Shown here one piece after another: positions 28,333-39,400 of a DNA stretch of 64,000 bases. Below the pieces are notes generated by a model. That model saw nothing but the letters and a program-made list of their open reading frames with translations. It was not told where the DNA came from and did not search any database. Source of the DNA: Christiangramia echinicola DSM 19838 (GTDB taxonomy: Bacteria > Bacteroidota > Bacteroidia > Flavobacteriales > Flavobacteriaceae); the NCBI RefSeq assembly GCF_000423065.1, contig NZ_AUHG01000010.1, positions 868,001 to 932,000 on the forward strand. Direction: 5' to 3'. Each line of letters starts with the position of its first letter. The stretch's first letter is position 1. Made by a program: the position numbers and the translations under genes.

Positions 28333-29258
28333 TGCTTCAGAACCAATCAAAATATTCAGAATTAATAAAAGCCAAAGCCAAACGCCTTGGGTTTCTCTCT
28401 TGTGGAATTTCTAAAGCTGAATTTCTTGAGGAAGAGGCGCCGAGATTGGAGAACTGGTTAGAGCAGAATATGAATGGAGAAATGCGCTATATGGAAAATT
28501 ATTTCGATAAGCGCCTTGATCCTACTAAACTGGTGCCTGGTTCTAAAAGTGTGATCTCGTTATTGCTGAATTATTATCCTCACGAGCTTCAAAATGAAGA
28601 TTCTTATAAGATTAGTAAATATGCCTACGGTCGCGATTATCATTTTGTGATCAAGGATAAATTAAAGCAGCTTCTTTCAACGCTGCAGGATGAAATTGGA
28701 GATTTTCATGGTAGGGCTTTCGTAGATTCAGCACCTGTGTTAGATAAGGCCTGGGCGGCTAAAAGCGGACTTGGCTGGATTGGGAAACATTCTAATTTAC
28801 TATCCAAGCAAACCGGTTCCTTTTATTTTATTGCTGAACTTATTGTAGATCTTGATCTGGAGTATGATACTCCGGTTACAGATCACTGCGGTAGTTGTAC
28901 GGCTTGCATTGATGCCTGTCCAACCAACGCTATAGTTGAGCCTTATAAAGTTGACGGGAGTAAATGTATTTCCTATTTCACTATTGAACTGAAGGATGAA
29001 CTGCCATCTTCATATAAGAACCAATTCGATGATTGGATGTTTGGTTGCGATGTCTGCCAGGATGTTTGCCCATGGAACCGTTTTTCAAAACCACATAATG
29101 AGCCGCTCTTCAATCCGCATCCCGATCTTTTAGAAAATGATAAAAAGGATTGGGAGGAGATCACCCGGGAAACATTCAATGAAATTTTTAGAAAATCGGC
29201 GGTTAAAAGAACAAAATTCGAAGGTCTTAAAAGGAATATCGATTTTTTGAATAAATAA
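28332..29258 (+). CDS. queG: Epoxyqueuosine reductase QueG
   Basis: A 308-residue cobalamin-dependent iron-sulfur enzyme that performs the last step of queuosine synthesis in tRNA. The catalytic region [18 protein letters not shown] is present. Two [4Fe-4S] clusters are indicated by [12 protein letters not shown] (from Cys186) with a later CISYF cysteine, and CDVCQDVCP. The length is that of the short form, without the HEAT-repeat tail. It is translationally coupled to the P450, although the two have no known common pathway. Confidence 0.94.
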   Translation: MLQNQSKYSELIKAKAKRLGFLSCGISKAEFLEEEAPRLENWLEQNMNGEMRYMENYFDKRLDPTKLVPGSKSVISLLLNYYPHELQNEDSYKISKYAYGRDYHFVIKDKLKQLLSTLQDEIGDFHGRAFVDSAPVLDKAWAAKSGLGWIGKHSNLLSKQTGSFYFIAELIVDLDLEYDTPVTDHCGSCTACIDACPTNAIVEPYKVDGSKCISYFTIELKDELPSSYKNQFDDWMFGCDVCQDVCPWNRFSKPHNEPLFNPHPDLLENDKKDWEEITRETFNEIFRKSAVKRTKFEGLKRNIDFLNK

Positions 29259-29315
29259 AATTTTGAGGTTCTGTAATAAACTTAATTTTCTGTCACTAAA
29301 CAGATAAAAGAAGGT

Positions 29316-29810
29316 TTGAGTAAAGATTTCTATAAACAGTTTATTTTGCCATACGCCGGTATCATTGTAAAAATTTGCCGGGCCTATACAGATTCAGAAG
29401 AAGACTTTCAGGATTATTATCAGGAAACCTGCCTTCAGTTGTGGAAAAGCAGAAATAATTTCAAAGGCAACTCGAAATGGTCTACCTGGGTTTATCGAAT
29501 TTCCTTAAATGTTTCGCTCTCATTATTAAGAAAGGATAAAAAGATAAATAAAAACAGCAATGAACTGCCCGAAATTTCAGGTGATCTGCATTCAGAAGAA
29601 AATCCTTTTAACAGTGAATCTCTCAAACTACTTTATTCAGCAATAAAAAAACTTTCAGAAGCAGATAGAGCAATAATTCTATTATATCTGGAAGAGAATT
29701 CATACCGGGAGATTGCGGAAATAACCGGACTATCTTCAAATAATATAGGGGTAAAGATTACGCGAATTAAAAAGAAACTAAAAGAATTACTTGATGGAAA
29801 GATCTATTGA
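29316..29810 (+). CDS. ECF-type RNA polymerase sigma factor
   Basis: A 164-residue sigma-70 family protein. Region 2 (DYYQETCLQLWKSRNNF, then STWVYRISLNVSLSLLRKDKK) and region 4 (LSEADRAIILLYLEENSYREIAEITGLS) are clear. The start is TTG. The gene overlaps the next one by 17 bases, an arrangement typical of sigma and anti-sigma pairs. The regulon is unknown. Confidence 0.9.
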   Translation: MSKDFYKQFILPYAGIIVKICRAYTDSEEDFQDYYQETCLQLWKSRNNFKGNSKWSTWVYRISLNVSLSLLRKDKKINKNSNELPEISGDLHSEENPFNSESLKLLYSAIKKLSEADRAIILLYLEENSYREIAEITGLSSNNIGVKITRIKKKLKELLDGKIY

Positions 29811-30405
29811 AAATATATGGAAAGAAGGATTTGAATCTGATGATAATATCCAGATTCCGGTTGTACAGGATTTATACCGTAAAAAGCCTAAACTAATCAT
29901 AGAAAGGATCAAATCGTCTTCAAGGATAGATAATATTAGCCTTGTACCAATGGCCGTAATTTTAGCAGGGGTATTTATATTCATGGAAAAACCTGTGCTC
30001 GGCATCTATGTTGGAATCTTAATTCTACTCCTTTTCTTACTGAATAGAAGAAAGCTAAAACAGCTTGAAGACTTGAAGTTAAGTGCCAACACCTACCTTT
30101 ATTTGACAAATTACTACTCTAAGATAAAAGGGCTTCAGAAATATTATACGATCCTTCTGGGAATAGGATTGCCGGTTCTAATATTGCCAGGATATTATCT
30201 TTATTTCAGGGAGACTTTAGTACTGTCAACCTTTGATGGAATGATGCTACAATATCAAATCCTAGTTGTCACAATATTATCCATAGTTTTATCTGCAATA
30301 GGGGTATTAAGTTATAGAATTAGTACGCATTTGATTTATTCTAAATTGCTTACCAGACTTGAGGAGATTATTAAGGATATGGAAGAGCTTATGAAAGCTA
30401 ATTGA
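29794..30405 (+). CDS. Membrane protein partner of the ECF sigma factor (putative anti-sigma)
   Basis: A 203-residue protein with a short cytoplasmic N-terminus (MERSIENIWKEGF), four hydrophobic segments (about 48-64, 68-85, 115-135, 145-170) and a charged C-terminus. I recognise no zinc-binding anti-sigma motif. Its role as a regulator of the upstream sigma factor is inferred from the 17-base overlap and from the frequent occurrence of such pairs in Bacteroidota. The ATG at 29794 is chosen over the preceding TTG. Confidence 0.65.
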   Translation: MERSIENIWKEGFESDDNIQIPVVQDLYRKKPKLIIERIKSSSRIDNISLVPMAVILAGVFIFMEKPVLGIYVGILILLLFLLNRRKLKQLEDLKLSANTYLYLTNYYSKIKGLQKYYTILLGIGLPVLILPGYYLYFRETLVLSTFDGMMLQYQILVVTILSIVLSAIGVLSYRISTHLIYSKLLTRLEEIIKDMEELMKAN

Positions 30406-30487
30406 AAAATAACCGGGAGTTAATTTTTGTTCCAAATTCAGTTTGAAAGTATTCTATTTTTATATACTTCAAAAAATTAAAGCTTAC

Positions 30488-30495
30488 TACCTTTG
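30488..30495 (+). promoter_or_regulatory. -7 promoter element of maeB
   Basis: TACCTTTG matches TANNTTTG, 24 bases before the ATG at 30519. No clear -33 element. Confidence 0.5.
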
Positions 30496-30518
30496 CTAGG
30501 CAGCCAAAAAATAGAATT

Positions 30519-32807
30519 ATGAGTAATACTTCCAGAAAGAGAAGAGAAGCATTGGTTTATCATGCAAAACCAAAGCCAGGAAAAATTGAAGTTGTGCCTA
30601 CAAAGAAATATGCAACCCAGAGAGATCTTTCTCTTGCATATTCACCCGGTGTAGCCGAGCCATGTCTGGAAATAGAAAAAGATAAGGAAAACGCTTATAA
30701 ATATACTACCAAAGGAAACCTCGTTGCAGTTATTTCTAATGGTACAGCTGTTTTAGGACTTGGAGATATTGGTCCTGAAGCGTCTAAACCTGTAATGGAA
30801 GGGAAAGGCCTTTTATTTAAAATCTTTGCCGATATCGATGTTTTTGATATTGAAGTAGATACTAAAGATGTAGATAAATTCATTGAAACGGTAAAGAATA
30901 TTGCACCAACCTTTGGTGGAATTAACCTTGAAGACATTAAGGCTCCTGAAGCTTTCGAAATCGAAAGACGATTAAAAGAAGAACTGGATATTCCGGTGAT
31001 GCATGATGATCAGCATGGTACCGCGATCATTTCTGCTGCGGCACTCTTAAATGCAGTAGAACTAGCTAAAAAGAAAATTGAAAAAGTAAAGATCGTGATC
31101 AGCGGTGCGGGAGCTGCAGCAGTTTCATGTACTAAATTATATAAAGCATTCGGAGCCAAGGCTGAAAATATCGTAATGCTGGATAGTAAAGGAGTGATTA
31201 GAAAAGATAGAGTTAATCTTTCTGAGGAAAAAGCTGAATTTGCTACCGCTAGAAAAATTGACACCCTGGATGAGGCCATGAAAAATGCTGATGTATTTGT
31301 TGGTCTTTCCATAGCAAATATAGTATCTCCAGAAATGCTGAAAAGCATGGCCAAAAGACCTATCGTTTTTGCTATGGCGAATCCAAATCCAGAGATTGAT
31401 TATCAACTGGCTATGGATACCAGGAAAGATATTATAATGGCAACTGGCCGTAGTGATCATCCTAACCAGGTTAATAACGTGCTTGGTTTTCCATTCATTT
31501 TCCGTGGAGCTCTAGATGTTAGGGCCACCAAGATCAATGAGGAAATGAAAAAGGCTGCCGTAAAGGCACTGGCCGAACTTGCAAAAGAAGCAGTACCGGA
31601 GCAGGTGAATATCGCTTATGGTGAAACGCGTCTTAATTTTGGTCCAGATTATATTATCCCAAAACCTTTCGATCCAAGACTGATCGCGAAAGTACCGCCC
31701 GCTGTCGCTAAAGCAGCCATGGAAAGCGGAGTAGCAAGGCAGGGTATCCAGGATTGGGATAAATATGAAGAGGAGCTTCTGGAAAGAATGGGTAATGAAA
31801 ATAAGATCACCCGTTTATTAATAAACAGAGCGAAAACAAATCCTAAGCGAATTGTATTTGCTGAAGCAGATCATTTAGATGTGCTGAAAGCAGCTCAAAT
31901 TGTAAGAGATGAAGGGATTGGATTTCCTATTCTTCTTGGTCGAAGAGAAGTGATCAAGGAATTGATGGCTGAAATTGATTTTGAAGAAGAAGATGTAGCT
32001 ATAATCGATCCTAAATCGGACGAGGAAGAAGAGCATAGAAAGAATTATGCCAATAAATATTGGGAGACCAGACATAGGAATGGAGTTACCAAGTATGACG
32101 CTGAAAAGCTGATGCGTGAACGTAACTATTTTGCAGCTATGATGGTGAACGAAGGTGATGCCGATGCTTTACTTTCAGGTTATTCTCGTGCTTATCCTAC
32201 AGTGGTAAAACCAATGCTGGAATTAATCGGGATGGCGAAAGGGGTTTCTAGGGTTGCAGCAACCAATGTGATGAATACTTCTAGAGGTCCTATTTTTATT
32301 AGTGATACCTCTATTAATATAGATCCGCCTGCAAAAGATCTGGCAAAGATCGCCCAGATGACTGCACGTACCGTTCAGCTTTTTGGTATGGAACCGGTGA
32401 TTGCAATGATCTCTTATGCAAACTTTGGATCGTCTAAAGACCCAAGAGCTAAGAAGGTAAAAGATGCAGTTTCATATCTACATAGATTTCATCCAGAGTT
32501 GAGCGTAGATGGAGAATTGCAAACAGATTTTGCTTTGAATCGTGAAATGTTACAAAGTAAATTCCCTTTTTCTAAGCTTGCAGGGAAGAAAGTGAATACC
32601 TTAATTTATCCAGATCTGGACTCCGCAAATAGTACGTATAAGCTCATAAAAGAACTTAATAATGTAGATTCTATCGGGCCTATTATGATGGGAATGAATA
32701 AGCCTGTACATATTTTACAGCTGGGAGCCAGTGTAGAGGAGATGGTGAATATGTCTGCAGTTGCAGTAGTAGATGCTCAGGAAAAAGAGAAAAGACTCAA
32801 AAAATAA
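30519..32807 (+). CDS. maeB: NADP-dependent malic enzyme with phosphotransacetylase-like domain
   Basis: A 762-residue MaeB-type protein. The N-terminal 430 residues are the malic enzyme (SLAYSPGVAEPC, NGTAVLGLGDIGP, MHDDQHGTAI, NAD(P)-binding ISGAGAAAVSC). The C-terminal 330 residues resemble phosphate acetyltransferase and are thought to be regulatory, binding acetyl-CoA. The enzyme turns malate into pyruvate, CO2 and NADPH in the cytoplasm. It is a single gene with its own promoter and terminator. Confidence 0.95.
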   Translation: MSNTSRKRREALVYHAKPKPGKIEVVPTKKYATQRDLSLAYSPGVAEPCLEIEKDKENAYKYTTKGNLVAVISNGTAVLGLGDIGPEASKPVMEGKGLLFKIFADIDVFDIEVDTKDVDKFIETVKNIAPTFGGINLEDIKAPEAFEIERRLKEELDIPVMHDDQHGTAIISAAALLNAVELAKKKIEKVKIVISGAGAAAVSCTKLYKAFGAKAENIVMLDSKGVIRKDRVNLSEEKAEFATARKIDTLDEAMKNADVFVGLSIANIVSPEMLKSMAKRPIVFAMANPNPEIDYQLAMDTRKDIIMATGRSDHPNQVNNVLGFPFIFRGALDVRATKINEEMKKAAVKALAELAKEAVPEQVNIAYGETRLNFGPDYIIPKPFDPRLIAKVPPAVAKAAMESGVARQGIQDWDKYEEELLERMGNENKITRLLINRAKTNPKRIVFAEADHLDVLKAAQIVRDEGIGFPILLGRREVIKELMAEIDFEEEDVAIIDPKSDEEEEHRKNYANKYWETRHRNGVTKYDAEKLMRERNYFAAMMVNEGDADALLSGYSRAYPTVVKPMLELIGMAKGVSRVAATNVMNTSRGPIFISDTSINIDPPAKDLAKIAQMTARTVQLFGMEPVIAMISYANFGSSKDPRAKKVKDAVSYLHRFHPELSVDGELQTDFALNREMLQSKFPFSKLAGKKVNTLIYPDLDSANSTYKLIKELNNVDSIGPIMMGMNKPVHILQLGASVEEMVNMSAVAVVDAQEKEKRLKK

Positions 32808-32827
32808 TTTTAAATACTCTCAAATTA

Positions 32828-32854
32828 AAAGGCAGAAACTCAATTTCTGCCTTT
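32828..32854 (+). terminator. Intrinsic terminator of maeB
   Basis: AAAGGCAGAAA, loop CTCAA, TTTCTGCCTTT: an 11-bp stem at 32828-32854. The T tract is short and followed by GG. The ruvA promoter element begins 13 bases later. Confidence 0.75.
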
Positions 32855-32874
32855 GGTTTATTTTACTACATTTG
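32844..32874 (+). promoter_or_regulatory. Promoter of ruvA-sprA
   Basis: TACATTTG (32867-32874) is a consensus -7 element. TTTC (32844-32847), 19 bases upstream, is a one-mismatch -33 element that lies within the maeB terminator. Confidence 0.55.
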
Positions 32875-32896
32875 AGTGTGAACCCAATAATTTTTC

Positions 32897-33478
32897 ATGA
32901 TTCATCATTTAAAGGGCCAATTAATTGAAAAAAATCCAACCTATGTTGTTATAGAATGCAATGGGATTGGATACGAAGTAAATATTTCTCTACATACATT
33001 TTCGCTGATTCCAGATTCTGAGGCGGTAAGTTTATATACCTATCTCCAGGTAAAGGAAGATTCTCATACCTTATATGGCTTCATCGAGAAATCTGAAAGG
33101 GAAATATTCAAATTATTAATATCTGTTTCAGGTGTTGGAACCAGCACAGCCAGGGTGATGTTGTCGTCGCTTCTGCCTAACGAAGTTATAGATGCTATAG
33201 CTACAGGAGATGTACCAACTATTCAAAGTGTGAAAGGAATAGGAGCTAAAACTGCGCAGCGCGTGATTTTAGATCTTAAAGATAAAGTTTTAAAAGTACT
33301 TGGAGATGATGAAGTTTTCGTCTCTAAGAACAATACTAACAAGGAAGAAGCGTTATCAGCTTTAGAGATCTTAGGTTATAACAGGCGTCAGGCCAGTAAA
33401 GTTGTAGAGAAGATCCTTAAGGAAGATCCCGAATCCACAGTCGAATCTATTATAAAACTGGCTCTAAAAAAGCTGTAA
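32897..33478 (+). CDS. ruvA: Holliday junction DNA-binding protein RuvA
   Basis: A 193-residue RuvA with the N-terminal OB fold (MIHHLKGQLIEKNPTYVVIE), tandem helix-hairpin-helix region (GVGTSTARVML and GIGAKTAQRVILDLKDK) and the C-terminal RuvB-binding domain (NKEEALSALEILGY). It binds four-way junctions and recruits RuvB. The sprA start lies five bases after its stop, so the two are probably co-transcribed. Confidence 0.96.
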   Translation: MIHHLKGQLIEKNPTYVVIECNGIGYEVNISLHTFSLIPDSEAVSLYTYLQVKEDSHTLYGFIEKSEREIFKLLISVSGVGTSTARVMLSSLLPNEVIDAIATGDVPTIQSVKGIGAKTAQRVILDLKDKVLKVLGDDEVFVSKNNTNKEEALSALEILGYNRRQASKVVEKILKEDPESTVESIIKLALKKL

Positions 33479-33483
33479 GTAAG

Positions 33484-36400
33484 TTGAGGAACAATTACTC
33501 AAAATTGTATTCACCAGTATACCTAAGTTTTCTTTTATTACTGGTATTTTCAGTGGACTCTGTGGCTCAGGAAACGCCCCAGGATACCACCGCTACTGGT
33601 TATGTGCTAGGTGATATTAGTCTTCCAGATCCAGATAGCATCGTTGCAAAGTATGAATATGACCCTATCCTTAACCGTTACTTCTATAAGGAAAATCTAG
33701 GGGAGATCAATCTGGGATTACCACTTGTCTTAACGCCTCAGGAGTTTGAAGAACTGATACTTCAGCAGGAAATGCGTAATTATTTCAAACTCAAAAATGA
33801 TGCGCTTTCCGGGAGAAAAGAGGGTTCTGAGGAAATCCAGAAAGACCTGCTGCCAGATTTTTATGTGAATAGCAATTTCTTTGAAACCATATTTGGTGGT
33901 TCAGAGATCAATATTGTGCCACAGGGATCTGTTGAACTGGACCTGGGACTTCTTTATACTAAACAGGATAATCCGGCATTTTCACCCAGGAATAGACGAA
34001 ATTTTTCTTTTGATTTTGATCAGCGTATAAGTCTGAGTTTACTTGGGCAGGTAGGTGAACGGCTCCAGATCACCGCGAATTACGATACTGAATCTACTTT
34101 TGATTTTCAGAATCAGTTGAAGCTGGAATACACTCCTAATGAGGATGATATCGTTCAAAAAATTGAGGTGGGTAATGTGAACATGCCGCTTAATAACTCA
34201 TTGATCCAGGGTGCGCAGAGCCTGTTTGGTTTTAAAACTCAGTTACAATTTGGTAAAACAAGAATTACCGGGGTGTTTTCTGAACAGAAATCAGAAAGAC
34301 GAACCGTAAATGTTGAAGGCGGTGCTACCGTTGAAGATTTTGAAAAATTTGCTTTGGATTATGATCAGGATCGTCACTTTTTCCTGGCGCATTATTTTAG
34401 AGATACCTATGACGAAGCATTGGAGAATTACCCCTTCATTAATACCAATATTCAAATAAAGAGAATTCAGGTTTGGGTAACCAACCGTACCAATAACATT
34501 CAGAATATACAGGATACCCGGAATATTGTAGCGATACAGGATCTTGGGGAAACAAACATTCCCGGAAATATAGGATTGGATAATATTCCAGGAGGTTTTT
34601 TCAATCAGCCGGCGGGAGCTTTTCCAGATAACCCTAATAACGATTTTAACCCATTCGGGATTACCGGTCCCGGTGAAACAGTTTTAACTCCTGCTATTCG
34701 TGATATTGCAACCGTAGATCAGGGGTTTGGGAGCGTAACGGTTTCTGAAGGAACAGATTATGCCAAGCTAGAAAACGCCAGGCAATTAAAACCTAATGAA
34801 TATACCGTTAATACCCAGCTGGGGTATATTTCCCTCAACCAGAGATTGAGCAATGATGAGGTTCTTGGGGTAGCATTTCAATATACCATAAACGGGGAAG
34901 TATATCAGGTTGGAGAATTTGCCAATGATGGGGTGAATGCGACCAATGATGCTCCAGATCAAACACCAGATACCGGTACCAACCCGAGAGCCAGCCAGAA
35001 CCTGGTGGTGAAAATGCTGAAAAGCACGATCATTAATGTGAATGAACCTATCTGGGACCTGATGATGAAAAATATCTACAGCCTTGGCGCTTATCAATTA
35101 GAACGTCAGGATTTCAGGATGAACATTCTTTATACAGATCCTCAACCTCTCAATTATATTAGACCGGTAGAAGGTACGAGCCTGCCAGATGATGTGACGG
35201 AAACGCCATTATTAAGAGTGTTTAATTTAGATAAACTGAACGTTAATAATGACCCAATTAATGACGGTGATGGGTTCTTTGATTATGTTCCTCAGATCAC
35301 TATAGATCCACAAAACGGAAATATAATATTTACTACGGTCGAGCCTTTTGGTAGCCACTTATTCGAAAAACTTGATGCAACTCCTAATAGCGGGACTGAA
35401 GATTATACCATTCCTGAAACATGGAATGAGAATCAGCAGCGATATGTTTTCAGGGCGATGTATAGAACTACAAAAACCCAGGCAGAACAGGAGGAAGCAG
35501 ATAAGAACAAGTTCCAGTTAAAAGGTAGATACAAATCTGCTGAAGTGGAGGGGATACCGATTGGTTTTAATCTTCCTCCAGGATCGGTTACGGTTACGGC
35601 TGGAGGTAGAATACTCCAGGAAGGGGTGGATTACGTGGTAAATTATGAATTGGGTAGAGTCCAGATCCTGGATGAAGCACTTTTAGCTTCAGATATTCCT
35701 ATCCAGGTAAATACTGAAAACAATGCCCTGTTTGGTCAGCAAACAAAACGTTTTACGGGGATGAACGTAGAGCATCAGTTCAATGAGAATTTCCTTATTG
35801 GTGGTACTTTTATCAACCTTAAAGAACGCCCGCTTACACAAAAGGCGAATTATGGATATGAGCCTATAAATAACACCATTCTTGGAGTTAACTTCAATTA
35901 TAGCACTGAAGTGCCGTTTCTTACCAGGCTTGTAAATAAATTACCGAATATAGATACAGATGTGATTTCTAATGTGTCGGTTCGTGGTGAATTTGCATAT
36001 TTAGTCCCTGGTAGCCCGGCTTCTGATAATTTTGATGGAAAAGCAACTACTTACATTGATGATTTTGAAGCAGCACAAACGGCCATAGATATTAATAATC
36101 CGCTGAGCTGGGAACTTTCAAGTGTCCCTATTGGTTTTGGAGGTGAACTGGGTAACGGAGATCTAGGTGTGGGATATAAAAGGGCGAAAATGTCCTGGTA
36201 TACTATAGATCCTATTTTCTATAGCAACAACCGTCCAAATGGGATTAGTGATTCAGATATTTCTACCTATGCTGCCAGAAGAGTGGCTTTAAGCGAGCTC
36301 TTCCCTAATATAGATGTGGTGCAGGGCCAGTCCCAGGTAGTTTATACCATGGATGTATCTTATGATCCTTCAGAAAGGGGGCCATACAATTATAATCCTG

Positions 36401-39400
36401 CAGCTTCAGGAGGAAATAATTTACCGAATCCTGCCGGTAACTTTGGAGGGATCATGAGGTCTATAAATACTACCAATTTTGAACAGTCCAATGTAGAGTA
36501 CATTCAATTCTGGGTAATGGATCCTTATATCTATCCTGAAAATTCAGGAAATTCCGCAGGAACTATCAATTTTAACCTTGGTAATATATCTGAAGACGTT
36601 TTAAAGGATGGTAGAAAGCAATATGAGAATGGTCTTCCAGAAGGTGAAGGCGAGGCCAATACTATAAATACAGCTTTTGGTTCTGTACCCGCCGATAATT
36701 CACTGGTATATGCTTTTGATACAGATGATGCTGCAAGAACTCTACAGGATGCGGGTTATGACGGACTTCAGGATGCGGATGAATCTGTTAAATTTCCGAA
36801 TTTTGCCGGTCTGCCAGATCCATCTGCAGATAATTATGAATATTTCCTGAACACAGAGGGTAGTATTATTCAGCGATACCAAAACTATAACGGAACCCAG
36901 GGTAACTCCCCAACAGAGGTGACCGATACGAATCGTGGTAACTCGACTTTACCAACTGCGGAAGATATCAACCGCGATAATACGATGAACACCATCAACA
37001 GTTATTTTGAATATGAAATTCCTTTTTTCCAGGGGATGAATATTGATAATAACCAGTATATAACCGATGTAAAAGAACTTACCACCACACTTCGTAATGG
37101 GCAGGAATTACCGGTGAGATGGTTACAATTTAAAATTCCAATTTTCGAACCTACAGAAGCAGTAGGAGGAATTGCAGATTTCAGATCCATAAGATTTATT
37201 AGAATGTTCCTTACAGATTTCCAGGATCCAACAGTTTTAAGATTTGGAACCATGGACCTGGTAAGAGGAGATTATAGAAGATACAACCAAAGCTTATTTG
37301 AAGATCAGGGTCAGATAGAAAACCCAAATACTCTATTTGAAGTTAACGCGGTGAATATTGAGGAAAATGAGAATCGTGAACCTATTCCTTATGTGCTTCC
37401 CCCGGGAGTGGAAAGAGAAGAGTTATATCAAAGTAACTCAAATATCAGGCAAAATGAACAGTCTTTATCATTAAGTGTTTGTGATCTTGAACCACAGGAT
37501 GCCAGGGCAGTGTATAAGAATTTTCAGATAGATATGCGCCAGTATAAGAATCTGGAGATGTTCCTACATGCTGAATCGGTTGTAAATCAGCCACCTCTAA
37601 AAGATGGGCAGTTAGTAGCATTTGTTAGAATGGGAACAGATTTTAGTGATAACTTTTATCAGATAGAGATCCCGCTTTCTGCTACGTTATTTGGCGCGAC
37701 AACACCTGAAGAGATCTGGCCGGAAGTGAACAGATTGAATTTAGAATTAGAATTGCTTCAACAAATAAAGACCGCAGTACTGGGCGATCCTGGTTTAAAT
37801 TCTACAGAGTTGAATTTCTTTACCGAAGAACTCCAGCAAATAGATGCCGAAGCTCCATATGATATGGGTAGATTAAGGCTGGGAGTTAAAGGTAATCCTA
37901 GTTTTGGTAATGTAAGGCTATTGATGGTTGGGGTGAAGAATGGTACTCGTGTAGATGGAGTTACAGATCTTTGTGGTGAAGTGTGGTTTAATGAATTAAG
38001 ACTATCAGATCTTAAGAATGAAGGCGGATGGGCCGGTGTTGTTAGTATGGATAGTAACCTGGCAGATTTCGCTAATATTTCAGCTACCGGTAGGCGTAGT
38101 ACCGTTGGTTTTGGAAGTATTGAACAGGGTCCTAATGCACGTAGCAGGGAAGACCTGCAGCAATATGATGTAGTGACCAATGTAAATATGGGTCAGCTAT
38201 TGCCAAAGAAATGGGGTGTAAAGGTACCGGTTAATTATAGCAGGGGAGAAGAACTAATTACTCCAAAATACGACCAGGAATTCCTGGATGTTGAGCTGGA
38301 TACAAGATTGAATAATATTGAAGATCCTGAGGAGAGGGATAGAGTTGAAAAGCAGTCTCAATCTTACACAAAAAGGCAAAGTATAAATGTGATAGGCCTT
38401 AGAAAAGAAAGAGTTGGCGAAAAAACTCCTATGCCTTATGATATTGAGAATTTTGCATTTTCAACTTCCTATAATCAGGTAGATCATCGTGATTTCGAGA
38501 TCGAAGAAAGTTTAGATCAAAGTGTAAGGGTAGGAGGGACCTATGAATTCAATTTCCCTGAAAAAAATATAGAACCTTTAAAGAATATTGCTGTCCTTGA
38601 TAGTAGCGATTATTTTGCGATCTTCAGAGATTTTAATATCAATTACCTTCCCTCAAATATCAATGCGAGTTCCAATATCTTCAGGCAGTATAATGAACAA
38701 AAATTCAGATCGTTGGATCTTAGTGAAGGCGATATAGGAATACCAACCCTTTATCAACGAAACTATCTTTTTGACTGGCAATACGGGGTGAACTATAACC
38801 TAACCAGATCGCTAAGTTTTTCTTTTAATGCCAGCAACAACAGGATCATTAGAAATTATATAGATGATGAAGGTTTTGCCGATAACAGTATAGGTTTATG
38901 GGATAATTTCTTTAATGTTGGAGATCCAAACCTGCACTACCAAACTTTACAGGTTAATTACCAGTTACCATTAAGTAAGATTCCCGTACTTCGATTTATA
39001 AATGCTACCTATTCTTATACAGGAGACTTCCAGTGGCAACGAGGTTCAAGGATTTTCCAGCAACTTGAAGGGATCCCTGATATTGGAAATAGCGTTCAGA
39101 ATTCTAATTCGCACCAGATTAATGCGAGCCTCAATATGCAGGATCTGTATAATTATGTAGGCCTGGTAGAGAAGAAAGCAGCAAGTGGAGCGAAGAGTAT
39201 ACAGGAAAGAAGCCGTGGGGTGCCAACTCTGGGACCTCCAGATGAAGATCAGGATGAAGAAGCAGATCAACCAAGACCAAAGACCAACAAAGGCTATAAT
39301 ACTTTTGTAAATGTGGTTACAGGGCTTAAAACCTTGCAGGTAAATTACAGAAATAGTCGTGGTATATTCCTTCCGGGATATACTGAAAGTATTGGATTTA

